Assembly: GCA_904063045.1 (NCBI GenBank)
Contig: CAJFCJ010000019.1
Coordinates: 558,001-622,000, forward strand
Length of the DNA stretch: 64,000 nucleotides
Reading direction: 5' to 3'
DNA from: Dimorphilus gyrociliatus
Taxonomy: Eukaryota; Annelida; Polychaeta; Dinophilidae
Part shown: positions 11,422 to 22,800 of the stretch, piece by piece
How the letters are laid out: each line of letters begins with the position of its first letter
Position numbering within the stretch: position 1 is the first letter of the stretch
Notes under the pieces: generated by a model
Database searches by the model: none
Seen by the model: the letters and a program-made list of their open reading frames with translations, nothing else
What the model was told of the DNA's origin: nothing
Position numbers and translations under genes: made by a program

Positions 11422-11928
11422 AAATGAGTTTTACCAAAATTCCTTCATCTAAATATCCTAATCGAAATTTACAGAATACATCCAACATCAGTAGAAAGTC
11501 TGTAATAAAATCTAGACAACAAAATCCAAATCTTTGATAGAACGTATATGAAAGTTCGTCGAAAAATGCTATTCTTAATATAATACTCCATATATTATAT
11601 AGAACCGTAAAGGCTATGATACCCTGGAAAAAAAATTATACTTGTATATTGCTTTAATCTAACAGCCTTTTTGATTTTTATTATATTTTATAATAGAAAT
11701 AAGAATTGTAATTTTATTTAACGGCTACGCAAGAAGAAAGGGTTATTATAATAAATAATATTGAAAGGTTTGGCACTTCTATCACCTGCCAAGCATAAAC
11801 TCCATCACTATCGGGATCGAAGTAACCATCGTTTATAAACTTTTGCACCTGTTGACAAATATTAAACGTTTCGATTATAGCAAACTAAATAAATTATAAC
11901 ATACCTTATCGATATAATCTGGAAGCAT
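8199..11928 (-). CDS. Cyclic-nucleotide-gated cation channel, alpha-like
   Basis: Thirteen exons: 11905..11928, 11786..11848, 11435..11623, 10823..10931, 10704..10757, 10433..10514, 10237..10336, 9887..10030, 9687..9794, 9471..9622, 9222..9417, 8903..9138, 8199..8805. Phases agree and give about 687 residues. Transmembrane S1-S2 lies near [13 protein letters not shown], an Arg/Lys-bearing S4 near [12 protein letters not shown]5 near [10 protein letters not shown], and S6 near [19 protein letters not shown]-linker and cyclic-nucleotide-binding domain follow ([20 protein letters not shown]). The tail has a coiled coil ([16 protein letters not shown]), as in the CNGA leucine-zipper region. The pore reads [11 protein letters not shown], with Asn where CNGA has the filter Glu, and the phosphate-binding cassette reads NRRNADVRS in place of NRRTA. 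The last acceptor (8805/8806) and the S3 splice junctions are the least certain. The ATG at 11928 is the first in frame after a stop at 11935-11937. Confidence 0.9.
11395..11421. repeat. (AG)n microsatellite
   Basis: About 13 AG units in a CNG channel intron, 14 bp past the donor of exon 11435..11623. Confidence 0.9.
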
Positions 11929-11934
11929 TACTAT

Positions 11935-12027
11935 TTACTTTTGGTATTCAACTGACATTTTTCTGTTCATAATACGTTTCTCAGTGGGTTCGCTTTCCTC
12001 AATAGATTCAATACTCTTTATTCTCAT
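11935..12027 (-). other. Upstream ORF in frame with the CNG channel start
   Basis: ATG at 12027 opens 30 charged codons (MRIKSIESIEESEP, ending SVEYQK) and stops with TAA at 11935-11937, six bases before the CNG ATG and in the same frame. The composition resembles a channel N-terminus, so it could be a uORF, a readthrough extension, or evidence that the real start lies in an unrecognised upstream exon. Confidence 0.4.
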
Positions 12028-13838
12028 TAGAGACTTGAATTTCACAATATCTTTTTATCTTTTGTTATGAAAACAAAGTTCTAGCTTGTTTCCTCTAAAG
12101 AACTATAGTCTGACTCCTTATTGTCCTTTCTTAATAGTCAAAAAAAACGATATACTCGTAAAGGTTCACTAGAGGGCGAAAATTTTGAACTTTTTTTTTT
12201 CATGGGAAAACGCCATCTATTGGAAATCGATTGCCAGTACAAATTACTCCCTAGTTAAATAAGTTATTAAATATATATTTCTTTTGCATAAACCCGACTA
12301 ATTGTAACAACTACATGTATAAAATTATTTTAAAAATTTTATAACATTTAATTACGAGATAGGAAGATCAATATTAACCATTTTATAAAAAGAGTAACAA
12401 CACCAATTAAAAGGACCGATTCCGCCATTAAATCGCAAAGAAAATGGACGCTTAGAGAATGGGCTTGCCAAAGTAAATAAATCTTTTCTTTTTATTCAAT
12501 ATTTATGTTATACATTTCTTCTCAGCTTAAAAAAGTATAATTTAATGACAAATTCAATCAAGTAAAGTATGAAAATAGTTGTTAGGTTAAAACATGTGAT
12601 ATATATTATTTATTAGTTCCCAGGGTTAATTATTAAATCAAAATGTGCCTATAATTCTACTTTTGCTAGTTGTTGATGATTGCAGTGAGCCGTATTATAG
12701 CAAATATTGTAAGTATTTTATAGTTTAATAACTTAGGTTATCAAAAAATGACGGAAGCTATATAAATAAAGATAATAGCTTTTAGTAAAGGAGACTTCAT
12801 GTGATTATTATAGTAATTCTTGCAATTTAGTACTTTATTAACAGTGTTTACATGCAATAATTACTTAAAAAGTAATAAAAAATGCCAAATTGAACAAAGA
12901 ATATACTGATTTTAATATAATCCTTGAACGAGTACCTAAAGTACTGAAACTTTTTTAAGCTGACTCTCTAGGAGAAAAACTCATTGCTTTTAGCTTCATC
13001 ACGTGACAAGTGCTGTTGATGATGATGGCGCGTGAATCGCAATTTTTCGATTAATTGAAGTTTAGAAGGGGTTTAAAGTAAGTTTTCAAAACTATTTTAC
13101 TTAGATATGACATTAAACAGTGGATTGGAGCTTGTGGAATGGACGTCGCGCGAATTTTGGACCTAAGTCATCAATAGGCCTCGATAACTAAGTCGTGGAA
13201 GATTCGTTATTGTGAAATATTGTTAAAAACGAAATCAAAATGGCTGGTATTCATCTAGTAGGCCAACAAAACTTCATCCGAACCTTTTATCTCGCGATAA
13301 ATTGCTGGAATTAGTCGAGTGTATACCATGCATGCGGTTTTCTACGCGGCGCCAGTTGTTTTAACAACGCGGCGATAAAACTTAAACGGACAAATGCGTC
13401 CAAGAGATATCTTTCAGACGGGTTGTATTGTCGAAAAGCGAGACGATAATCGAAAGTCTTTGGCGTTGTTTTTCATCTAACTATTCTCTGACGCGATCGT
13501 CGGTGTATACGCCGGTTATAAAACATCTGTGTCGAACTGCGTTTTGCCAATAAAAAGTGGAAACGCGTATTATTATGTAAAAGTCTGTCGCTTGCCCTGA
13601 GTACTTTGTATTAATATATAGGCAATAGCCGCCCAGTAGCACAACACGAAAATTTTGGCAATTGAAGAATGACGCTTGTTTCTATAGTTACTCCCCCATC
13701 ACGTGGTGGCGCAATCGATAGTTTTCTTCTGTTGCCGTAGAAACCAACCGCGCCCTGGTGCCGTTTGGCGCCGTTGCCTAGGCAATGAGGAGGTCGTCTT
13801 TGTTAACGTTTGCTTAAAAATGCTGCTTTTGCAGAGCG
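12028..13838. other. CNG / FOXN divergent intergenic region
   Basis: Divergent spacer of 1.8 kb with no convincing exon. AT-rich up to 13000, then GC-richer toward the FOXN start, with a TATAAAA at about 13516. CTCF-like motifs lie at 12166, 12211 and 13700. It probably contains both promoters and the FOXN 5' UTR. Confidence 0.45.
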
Positions 13839-15026
13839 ATGACGAAACCAACTGGCCCGGACTGTAAACAAGAAGATGCGGCCGAAGGCCATGAAACGCC
13901 CGATAAACCGGAGGCAGAAAGTGATGCAGCAATGAGACGTCGACTAGTTGCATCTCTCTCAAACTCCTTTCCTGGTTCAGCCTTGACAAGAGCAATGAAA
14001 GGTGATGTTACGGACTTACTCGACGACACAACATCAGAAAGTTCTTCTTTGGCTGATGGACCATTATCAAAATCATGTTTCGCGCAGCTCAAAATGGTTG
14101 AGGATGTCGACGAGGAAGACGAGGAAGAAGAAGAAGAGGAAGAAGACGAAGGCGTTGACGAGGAATTAACCTCACTCTCCTGGCTACAGGATTCTGATTT
14201 ACTGCAAAAGACTCCTGCCGGTCAAACACTACTTATGAGTCCCCAAGTAGCTGCTGATACGAACCGCAAAGAACCCAGTGGTCGTCCCTTGGCGCAAGGC
14301 ATTCCTTACAATCCTAAGAAGCACATCAATACGAAACCGCCGTATTCTTTCAGCTGCCTCATTTTCATGGCAATAGAGGATCATCCGCAAAAGAGATTAC
14401 CTGTCAAGGACATCTACAATTGGATAGTAACGAACTTCCCTTATTTTGCTCACGCCCCGATCGGTTGGAAGAATTCCGTTCGACACAATTTGTCCTTGAA
14501 CAAGTGCTTTCGAAAAGTAGATAGGGTTAGAGGAGGTTCAGTCGGTAAGGGCTCCTTGTGGTGCATTGATCCCGAATATCGAGCGAATCTTTTGCAAGCG
14601 CTGCGAAAAACGCCCTACCATCCCTATCATCAGCTGCAGATGGTCTCTCCATCGTCCTTCAACCTGCATAATCAGTTGAAGAACGAACCGATTGACATAG
14701 ACGTCGCAAATACGTTATTATCGCTCAAATCGAACTTTCGCTCCCGTTCACCCTCGCCACCAGAATTTGGTTCAGAACGTGAACGAAAACAAACAAGAAG
14801 ACGCCGTCTGAAAGACGTTGTTATAACTGAAATCCCGAGCGAAGATCACTCTTATGCGACTCAGCATACTATGTCACCGGCTACGTCAATCGACGATCAG
14901 TACGATTTCGGACGTCGTACGAGTACTTCTTCTTCATGTACAATGGAAACTGATGATGAAGAACGCGTTAAAGAAGGTGCTGACGCCTTACTCCATCTGG
15001 CTGGACTAAAGCCGATATCTCCCTGA
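13839..15026 (+). CDS. FOXN3: Forkhead transcription factor, FOXN2/FOXN3 type
   Basis: Single uninterrupted 395-residue ORF. The forkhead domain spans about residues 165-260: KPPYSFSCLIFMAIED, LPVKDIYNWIV, GWKNSVRHNLSLNKCF, then GKGSLWCIDPEYR. CLIFMAIED with VGKGSLWCIDPEYR is diagnostic for the FOXN2/N3 subgroup (checkpoint-suppressor family of nuclear repressors). An acidic run (EDVDEEDEEEEEEEE) lies near residues 88-102 and a basic NLS-like RKQTRRRRLKD after the forkhead. It is a single coding exon here, unlike most genes in the window. The ATG at 13839 is preceded by an out-of-frame ATG at 13820. FOXN2 versus FOXN3 cannot be separated by eye; the symbol is the closest match. Confidence 0.93.
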   Translation: MTKPTGPDCKQEDAAEGHETPDKPEAESDAAMRRRLVASLSNSFPGSALTRAMKGDVTDLLDDTTSESSSLADGPLSKSCFAQLKMVEDVDEEDEEEEEEEEDEGVDEELTSLSWLQDSDLLQKTPAGQTLLMSPQVAADTNRKEPSGRPLAQGIPYNPKKHINTKPPYSFSCLIFMAIEDHPQKRLPVKDIYNWIVTNFPYFAHAPIGWKNSVRHNLSLNKCFRKVDRVRGGSVGKGSLWCIDPEYRANLLQALRKTPYHPYHQLQMVSPSSFNLHNQLKNEPIDIDVANTLLSLKSNFRSRSPSPPEFGSERERKQTRRRRLKDVVITEIPSEDHSYATQHTMSPATSIDDQYDFGRRTSTSSSCTMETDDEERVKEGADALLHLAGLKPISP

Positions 15027-15403
15027 ATCAAGTAGTGCTTGCAGAAATGTTTTCTTCCTTGTCTTCCACTGTGTTCATAGTGCTTGTAAGTGTATATAAG
15101 AAGGCGTTCAAGCTGTTCATTTGCTCCTCAACCATTGCTGTGTTCATCTTGTTAGCCTCCTCAGCATTTAGCCAAACAAATATTTCAGGCTTGAGCATTT
15201 ATATATAGACATAAGTTTAACTTTTAGATTACCCTATGTGTTTACATCTACATATGCCTTGTACGAAAAAAAACGTGCTAACTTTACAGTGACGTTCAAT
15301 ATTCTTTTTTTTGTTTTCTTTTTTTTTATATCTAGAAGATAATATCCTGAACCTTTTTTTCTAACTTCTAGATGTATTGTATAGCTCTTACTGGGTGAAT
15401 GGT

Positions 15404-15409
15404 AATAAA
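15404..15409 (+). terminator. AATAAA polyadenylation signal, FOXN gene
   Basis: AATAAA 378 bp after the FOXN stop, followed by a T-rich stretch at about 15430-15450, as expected of a cleavage region. Confidence 0.5.
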
Positions 15410-16762
15410 TATACGCTTTAGTTTAGTATGAATTGTTTTTTTTTTTTTGGAAAAATTCGTTCAATTGTTAACCAACGTTCATCTGCATTATTTCGTATTT
15501 CTCGAAAGAAAAAATAAACCTTTAGCTTATTATTTTGCACTCGCTTTCGCTTTGCTCTGCTTAGCTTTTTTTTAATACAGTATTTTCTAATGTTTAATCT
15601 GATTACTATTGGCGGTCTGCGCTGTGTTGCAAATTAGAAGAAGCGATCTTTTTCCTATTGAAAATTTTTACGTCTAGTTTGATTCAGTCTGGCATTGCCA
15701 TGTAACAGGTGGGGAGAGAAATAGATTCATAATATAGGCTTAAATGCTGAAACGGTAAAGCATAAATATTTTCCTAACACCCTTCCTCCACATACGATTT
15801 TTTCAGCGATTATACAAATAGCCAACGAATAATCGTCGCTAGAAATAGTCACTTCCCGTTGTTATGAACGTCAGATCGACTTTCGTTTAACATAGATTTA
15901 TAGCATAAACCATTATTAAATCTCTGAGGAAAGTGAGTTTGCATTCGTTGTGCCCATGAAAATTTGACCAAACACGACTGACTGCATCAATAAACATAGA
16001 CCCCGATATTTTCGAAAAAATAACACCCAGCGACACCTACCACCTCAATAATATCAATGGGTACATTCTGAAAGAAGAATGAATTTGAAAAGGAACTACA
16101 CTAGGTAAATGCAATTGAAAATTCATCTCAATATCCCACTTACAAAAGACATTCTTAGGCCGAAATAATTGCAACAATACCACAGTCTACGTGTACTTTA
16201 AAAAAAAACAACATATTATTGAGTCTTTTAAGATTTAACGAACTAGTGCTAAATTAAGGACAATGGTAAGTATTAAAACTTGGTGAAAAATAGCACTGTC
16301 TTCCAGTTCACTGATTTATTGGTGTTTCCAATCAGCGGTAATTGTATATTTTCTTTATTGACTAAACTTTCCTAAGACATAACATAATCAAACAGGAATC
16401 AATTTGCATATTAGCAGTTTAGAACCTTACTTAGCGAAACAATTAGATTAAGTGATGTAAGAAAAAACTATTCATACTATATAATGATTACGAATACCTG
16501 CTTCCTAACTAAATTTATTATATCTCAACTGCTTGTATGTTTTCGACGAAATTACGCCTTTCATATTTGATAACAGAAATATATTATTACATCGTAATAG
16601 AAATTTCGACAGGCTATTGTTATTTCAATTATAGGCTGATACTTCCTGGCCTGTACATAATAAGTGCATGTTTGTCATATACCATGTCGTGTAGATGCAC
16701 GATCTTGTGTACTTTTTTTTACATATGAATTAGATTCGTCCATTCAATTGGTGATATCAGTT

Positions 16763-16788
16763 GAGAGAGAGAGAGAGAGAGAGAGAGA
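16763..16788. repeat. (GA)n microsatellite
   Basis: About 13 GA units roughly 80 bp upstream of the KASH-like gene start codon. Confidence 0.9.
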
Positions 16789-16871
16789 ACTGTAAGGACC
16801 TATATGTTGTAAAAGGATTTTATAAGCTTCTGAACAGCAATCACGCTACTTTTTGCAGATAAAGCAGGAAA

Positions 16872-19800
16872 ATGTTTAAAAATGAAAGTTGCCAAGCTCA
16901 CATTTCAACTGAGGATACGCAACGAAACGGTTAGTTCATTTAGATAGACAATAATATGTAAACTATATATATTGTTATACATTTGTATCAATTTCCATAT
17001 CTTAATTATATTTATATCTAACACATTACTCTAATTATGAATAGTGCACTAGTATTATCCTACTTATTAAATGTTAAATTCGTTTCTCAATGCTCTTTAT
17101 ATATTAATGTAGATTTAATACAATCGGAATTATATCGTTTGGATTATGATACGTTGAAAATTGATCTATGCGAGTCAAAAGCCTGGTTAAAAGAGTATTT
17201 AGCGTGTGCCGAGTGTTTATGGCAAACTTTGAACGTTTGTGATAAAGATCAGAGATATATTCATCTAAAGGAAGTGCATGTAAGTATTTTAGTTTCGTTA
17301 TGTCAACAATCTGTCAGTGTAGTTCCTTCGCTTTTATTTGAGTCTTTTTTTTTTGATTATCTAAAACGTCAAACTCAAACGGTGCACAATATGGAAAAGC
17401 GCCATCTATCGATTTGTTATACAAATGATGGTGATTGGCTGATGCAACTGGGGATTACCTAATCTATTTTGGGGTTGCCATTCGCCATTCGTTCGACGTT
17501 CTTAGTCATAGCTGGCGGGATCGTTAAACTTTTTCGTTTTTTACTACTTTCGACCCCTATTTGTAGGGATTTTTAAACCAGGTTAATTCTTAAATATATT
17601 TTATGTTATTTAAATCAAATTTTAAACGTGAATGATGTGTTTTGCAAAATATCGAACCGTTTTTTGTGGGCAGCACGTTGAGCGCCTTCATTTTGTTAAA
17701 CGTTCTGTTCTCAAGTCTCCCTAGACTTATTAAGAACTAAAACGACCCCCGCACAGTATACTAAATATTGTTGCCTTGCTTGTTCGTAACCTGAGAAAGT
17801 TCTGCTGCATTCAATTGATTGTGAGAGTGGGAGCAAGAAGTAATAGATGACTAATGGATCCAAATAGAAAGACGTCTATGAGTCTCTATAGAAACCCTTG
17901 GAAAAATCACATTAAGTCGCAAAAATGATGGGATTCATAAATGGAAATCTAGACAATTTAATCGTCTTTGTTGACCATCTTCATTGCCCATCTAGACAAC
18001 ATAAACTAAAACTTCGTTGAATGTGATGCCCTTGCCGATTAACACCACTACATACGAATCAGCGGAAAAACAGATGCCCCAAATAAACAACAGATACATG
18101 TTCTTTCTTCGCCTTTAAGCTGAAGAGTATTCGCGATCACGCAAATATACGTGCTAAAGTTTGGTTATTGTAGGCGAAGTCATTGTGATGTCAGTCAAAA
18201 TAAGTGATTGATATATGCAATCGATCAGTAAATTACATTATATATTGATTTTGGTTTGAAAAAATCTTATTCCAAAAGTCGGTTGAATTTTGTTATTACT
18301 TGCTCTTATCAGTATGACTGACATACATCTGTATATATACATATATATATATGTATTGAGTATGATATGAGTACGATAGTTAATAGCTTTTGAATGTAAT
18401 TCTTTGTGTGACGCCTTTCCCTTAGGCGTGTCGTATATTCGAGCGCTTCTAATGATTAATGAATACGTTGTTTTCAACGTCATTATATGTATAAATTCAA
18501 TACTCCCGCTGAGTGTCATGCTTAGTTTGTTTTTTTCCAGGATCTTAAAGCACATGTAGAAAGACGACGCCCTGCGCTTGAAGAAACTTTGCAAGTGTGT
18601 AAAGAATTTGTCTCACAGTATTCATCCGGAGTCGTCTTTCTAGACATTGATTTAGATTTGAGCGACGTTCAATATGTTTGGGACGTACTTCAGCACCGAC
18701 TGACCGAACTAAATTGGTACTTTTCGATCGAAACCGACCTTGATCTTGCCCCTCCTGCCTTTAAAGATCTTCCTTTTCGCCAGCAACTGTCTGAAAGTCA
18801 GTGCACTTCTTGCCCAAGGTGAGAATCTATAGAAAAGAAAAGTTTGCTTAGGGCTTATATTGTATTCATTCTTTTAGCTGTGATTTAGAGGAAACCGTTA
18901 CTATGGACACAATGGATTCTAACGTTATCAAACCTAAAGCATTCGATTTAGTAGTGGATTCTTTCGGTCTTTCCCCACCGAAGAAAAGACGTATTGGGAA
19001 AGAAAACACGGATGTTGACTCATCTCCTGCTACGAGTTTAGCGTCAATACCATCTATAGCAGATGAAGAGGCTGACTTTGTGACAAACTTAAATTCCACA
19101 CTAATAACTCCCGTGAATGGGGTTATCTCACCCCAGAAAGTAGATGAATTATGGAATGCAATAAAGTCCGATTACGAATATTTAATGGACGATGATGCTA
19201 TTGAAGCTTCTTGCAAGGTAGGCATTGACATACTATATTTATTCAATCGAACCTAAATGATTTATTCAAGCATTTAAAAACATTTGCTTGAGGCCACTGG
19301 TAGAAAATGAATTCATGTATTATCGGCATGTTTGCACTGAACCGCATCGATTCTATATGAACTGTGTGCACTATGCATCTGGTAATACGTCAACTCCTCC
19401 TCAACACCATTCCCCCATAACAGCTGTTACAAACAAACTATTGTTTTACTTATACGATAATCGATTATGTTATTGTTAAATACTCACGATGAAACAAGTT
19501 TTTATTTAGTTTATGTACACATAGTAGTAATCTTTAAATCTTTACGATTTGTCCCATGATTGTATGCTCAGAATGACTCATTGCGTTTATTGCGGTTTGT
19601 CTTAACCCGACACCAGAACGTGGCCGGTCAGGACAAAAGAATGCTGAATATTTGAGCGTTACTATTAACAGTGGCTCAGTATTGATGAATTAATGTGGCG
19701 TGTACAGAGGAGTAATTATAGGTATTTTCCCAGGCATAATTTTTTCCTAGTTAAATGTTAGAAGGGTTCTCCTAAGTAGATTATAAGTGGAAAATGGCGT

Positions 19801-22800
19801 CAATCAATAATTGTAAACTGTGCATGCACATGTAATTATTTATACATTCAAAATGATTTACTTTTTTAAAGTTAATTATTATACAAGTTTCATTCATAAT
19901 CGAAGCCTTATTGATTATAGTGGCACCTGCTTAAAGCTTTGAATAAGCAAATTTTGTTTATTTATTCTACCAGACAAACTTCGTTGAAATTGACAATGAA
20001 TAGTTCACTGTAATGCATTTGTAAACAACGAGTCTGTTTGTATGGCGCATATAAACGGTATTTATGCGGTAGGAGGGTGTCATGGGCAGGTCAAACTACC
20101 TGTGGGAAACGTGAAAACGTGATATGTTCATTATCAACTTGTGTCTACTTTACTAAATTTTATACGCTACCTTTTAGTAGTAACTTAAAACTTCCTTAAC
20201 AAATATGTTCAAAATAATTGATAATTCAGACAATCTCATCGTTTACTTTCCCTTTTTATCTTATTTCCGTAAAAGTTTTGAATTACTCTACATTAAACTG
20301 CAAAGTAAAAAACGTAACAAAAGGAATTTCTTTTTCAGTCTACAGAAAGTGAAGTCTCTGAAAGTGAATCTGATTCTTTCGCAGAAGTTTCATTGACAGA
20401 ATTTCTGAAACAATACAAGGAGCTAACTGACTGGTTAACAAATGTCCGAATGCAAACTGATAAGAAATGCCAACGTCGATCGTCTTGCTGTGAAAAATTT
20501 GTTTTCGAAGTAAGTTTTTTAGTTCTTTTAAGAGTGTTTGCAATTAACCAGTTGTAGTACATAAATAATTTTGCGGAACTTCGTAAATAATTTCTCTTTG
20601 AAACACCGTAGTCAATTGTATTAAATTGATTAGCTCAACCGAAGCGTTACAAAGGCTACGATGACGATTACGCATAATCGATCGTATATGATATTTAATT
20701 TAGGATCATAACTATTTGTTTATTCTAAGCTTACCCTTGTATTTTTTCTGTCTGATCTTGGGCTAGGTCGATATCAGAACAAATTCCACTTGAGGGCGCA
20801 AGTGATAAAAATTTGTACTATCAAGCGTTACAATATTGAACTAAGTTTTGATTAAATATTACGTAAGAATGGCCAAGCCTTAGATCTTTTATGATTTCTA
20901 ATTGCAGTTAGATGTAGGGTTTCGTTTATTATATATTGATTGTCCAGCCCATAGATTTTATAATAGATATAAGTTGAAATGAGGGTTATACATTTATCTG
21001 TTAAATATTTTTAATGAATCAAAATAAAATCTGTTAATGAAATAATATTAAAATCTAGGGTTATTATGATGAAATGGTGAAACATTCTCCTCGTCACAAA
21101 TTACTGAAAGATTACGCTAGACAATTAATAAAGAGATATCCCGCCATAAAGGAGCAAGTAAATGGTAAATTAGCTCATTTGAACTCATTATGGGCTCAGC
21201 TAGAGGGAACTATAGGGCCACCGGATGTGCAGCAAGCCTCTCTGGATGCTATGATTGATGGTAAGTCTAGTGCTGTAACTATTAAGGATATTAATATTTA
21301 TATTATTAACTTCTCTAGCTCTAAAACAAGACGTAATTTTACTAAAAAAATGGTTGCATAAAGTGGAAAATAGTTTATACGAATGTCGATTAGATCCAAA
21401 ATGGGATAAAACTGAAATTCAACGCCAGATGGCGCTTCATCAAGTAAGTAAAAAGTTTGTCTTTCGTAGTAGTGCTACCATCTACTGGGGTGATGACTAG
21501 TTTCTACCTACAAATTAGTGGCCGTTGTGTACAGGATATATTACTCAGAAATAAGTAATTTTATCGATATCTCTTCGAAGTGATGTAATATTACTCTCTT
21601 ATTTTCTGCACTCAAGGATTTTATAGATTCGAAATTGACACAAGGTATTGACTATTTGAGAAGCTTTACTATCTAAACATAGTCTGTACTATTTTTCATT
21701 GTCGTGGACAAGAATATCCAATTTTTATCTACGTGTATTGAATATTTAGCTAATATTCCAAAGAAAAGTAAATCAACTTATCAAATAATTTCTAAGGAAA
21801 AACAATTGTATTGTTAATTATATACAGAAGCTTTTAATTTACGAGGGTAGAATAATAATTAGCTTTAAGCGGTTATCATTTTCTCACTAAATGAGGAATA
21901 TATCTGAGCACGTAGTGTTAGCTAATTAATTTGTCAGTATTTGCCGTCATTATTCAGCCAAAATAGTGTATTTATTGATTTTTCCCGTCAGTCACACTCT
22001 CGTAGATTTACCAAATTGACAGCTATAACATAAATAATTCACATATAAGTTAAATCAATTTTTGGAAAAAAATATTTACAATATACTGAACGCTGTCTTG
22101 AAGCTTTTAATAGTCGTTCATTTAACGTTTCATCATAACCGTAAAAAGCGATCAATGAATGATATGACTAGGTGGCGCTCAAGCAGTCGTCTCGTGGTAG
22201 TCACTGGCGCACAGCTAGACAATCAAACAGTGGCCGCTGTCAAATACGAGCTCTGTCTAACATAACTTGCAATTTAATTTATAATAGGTAGGTTGGATCC
22301 TTTTCTTACTCTGTTACCTACTCGTATTTTGAATATGGATTATAAAAAACGCTGTATAGGATTGATATCTATTATGCGAGCGCATCATGTCAGGTTGTAT
22401 GCACCTATAATTGTTTAAATATGCTTACATTATAGACCTACGTGCTGAACGATAATTCTAATTTTGCATGTCAAAAGAATAAACTTATCAATAGTAAAGC
22501 TTATGTAGTCACGTACCGTTTCCTTATCGACATAATAGGCGTTTCTTTAGTTACATCCTCAAGAAATATATAGATATATATATCTAGTTCAGAATTGTCT
22601 TATATTTTTGTAAGGTTTCATAGTCGAGCTAAATATGGTAGCGAACTTCTATCTTTTGCTGCAGGCTGTTAGCCACCCAATTTTCTCGCCGTATTGATAA
22701 TGTGTACACTAAATGCTGTATCATAAGATACGAATTGTTAGCGTATTCCGAGGGTGGAATAAGAATACTAAAACCGATAAAAGCACGTAAAACGATCGTC

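Larger units (their letters stand above)
15027..16871. other. FOXN 3' UTR and intergenic
   Basis: FOXN 3' UTR with a polyadenylation hexamer at 15404, then AT-rich sequence without recognised exons up to the KASH-like gene, including a (GA)n array at 16763. Confidence 0.5.

Noticed and set aside
17280-17462. Extension of the KASH-like exon past 17279
   Set aside because: The frame stays open to 17462, but GTAAGT at 17280 is a strong donor and the next exon at 18541 continues the protein in phase. The extension has no helical character.
18238-18594. 118-codon minus-strand open frame
   Set aside because: Low-complexity AT-rich translation lying in an intron and exon of the KASH-like gene. No family resemblance.
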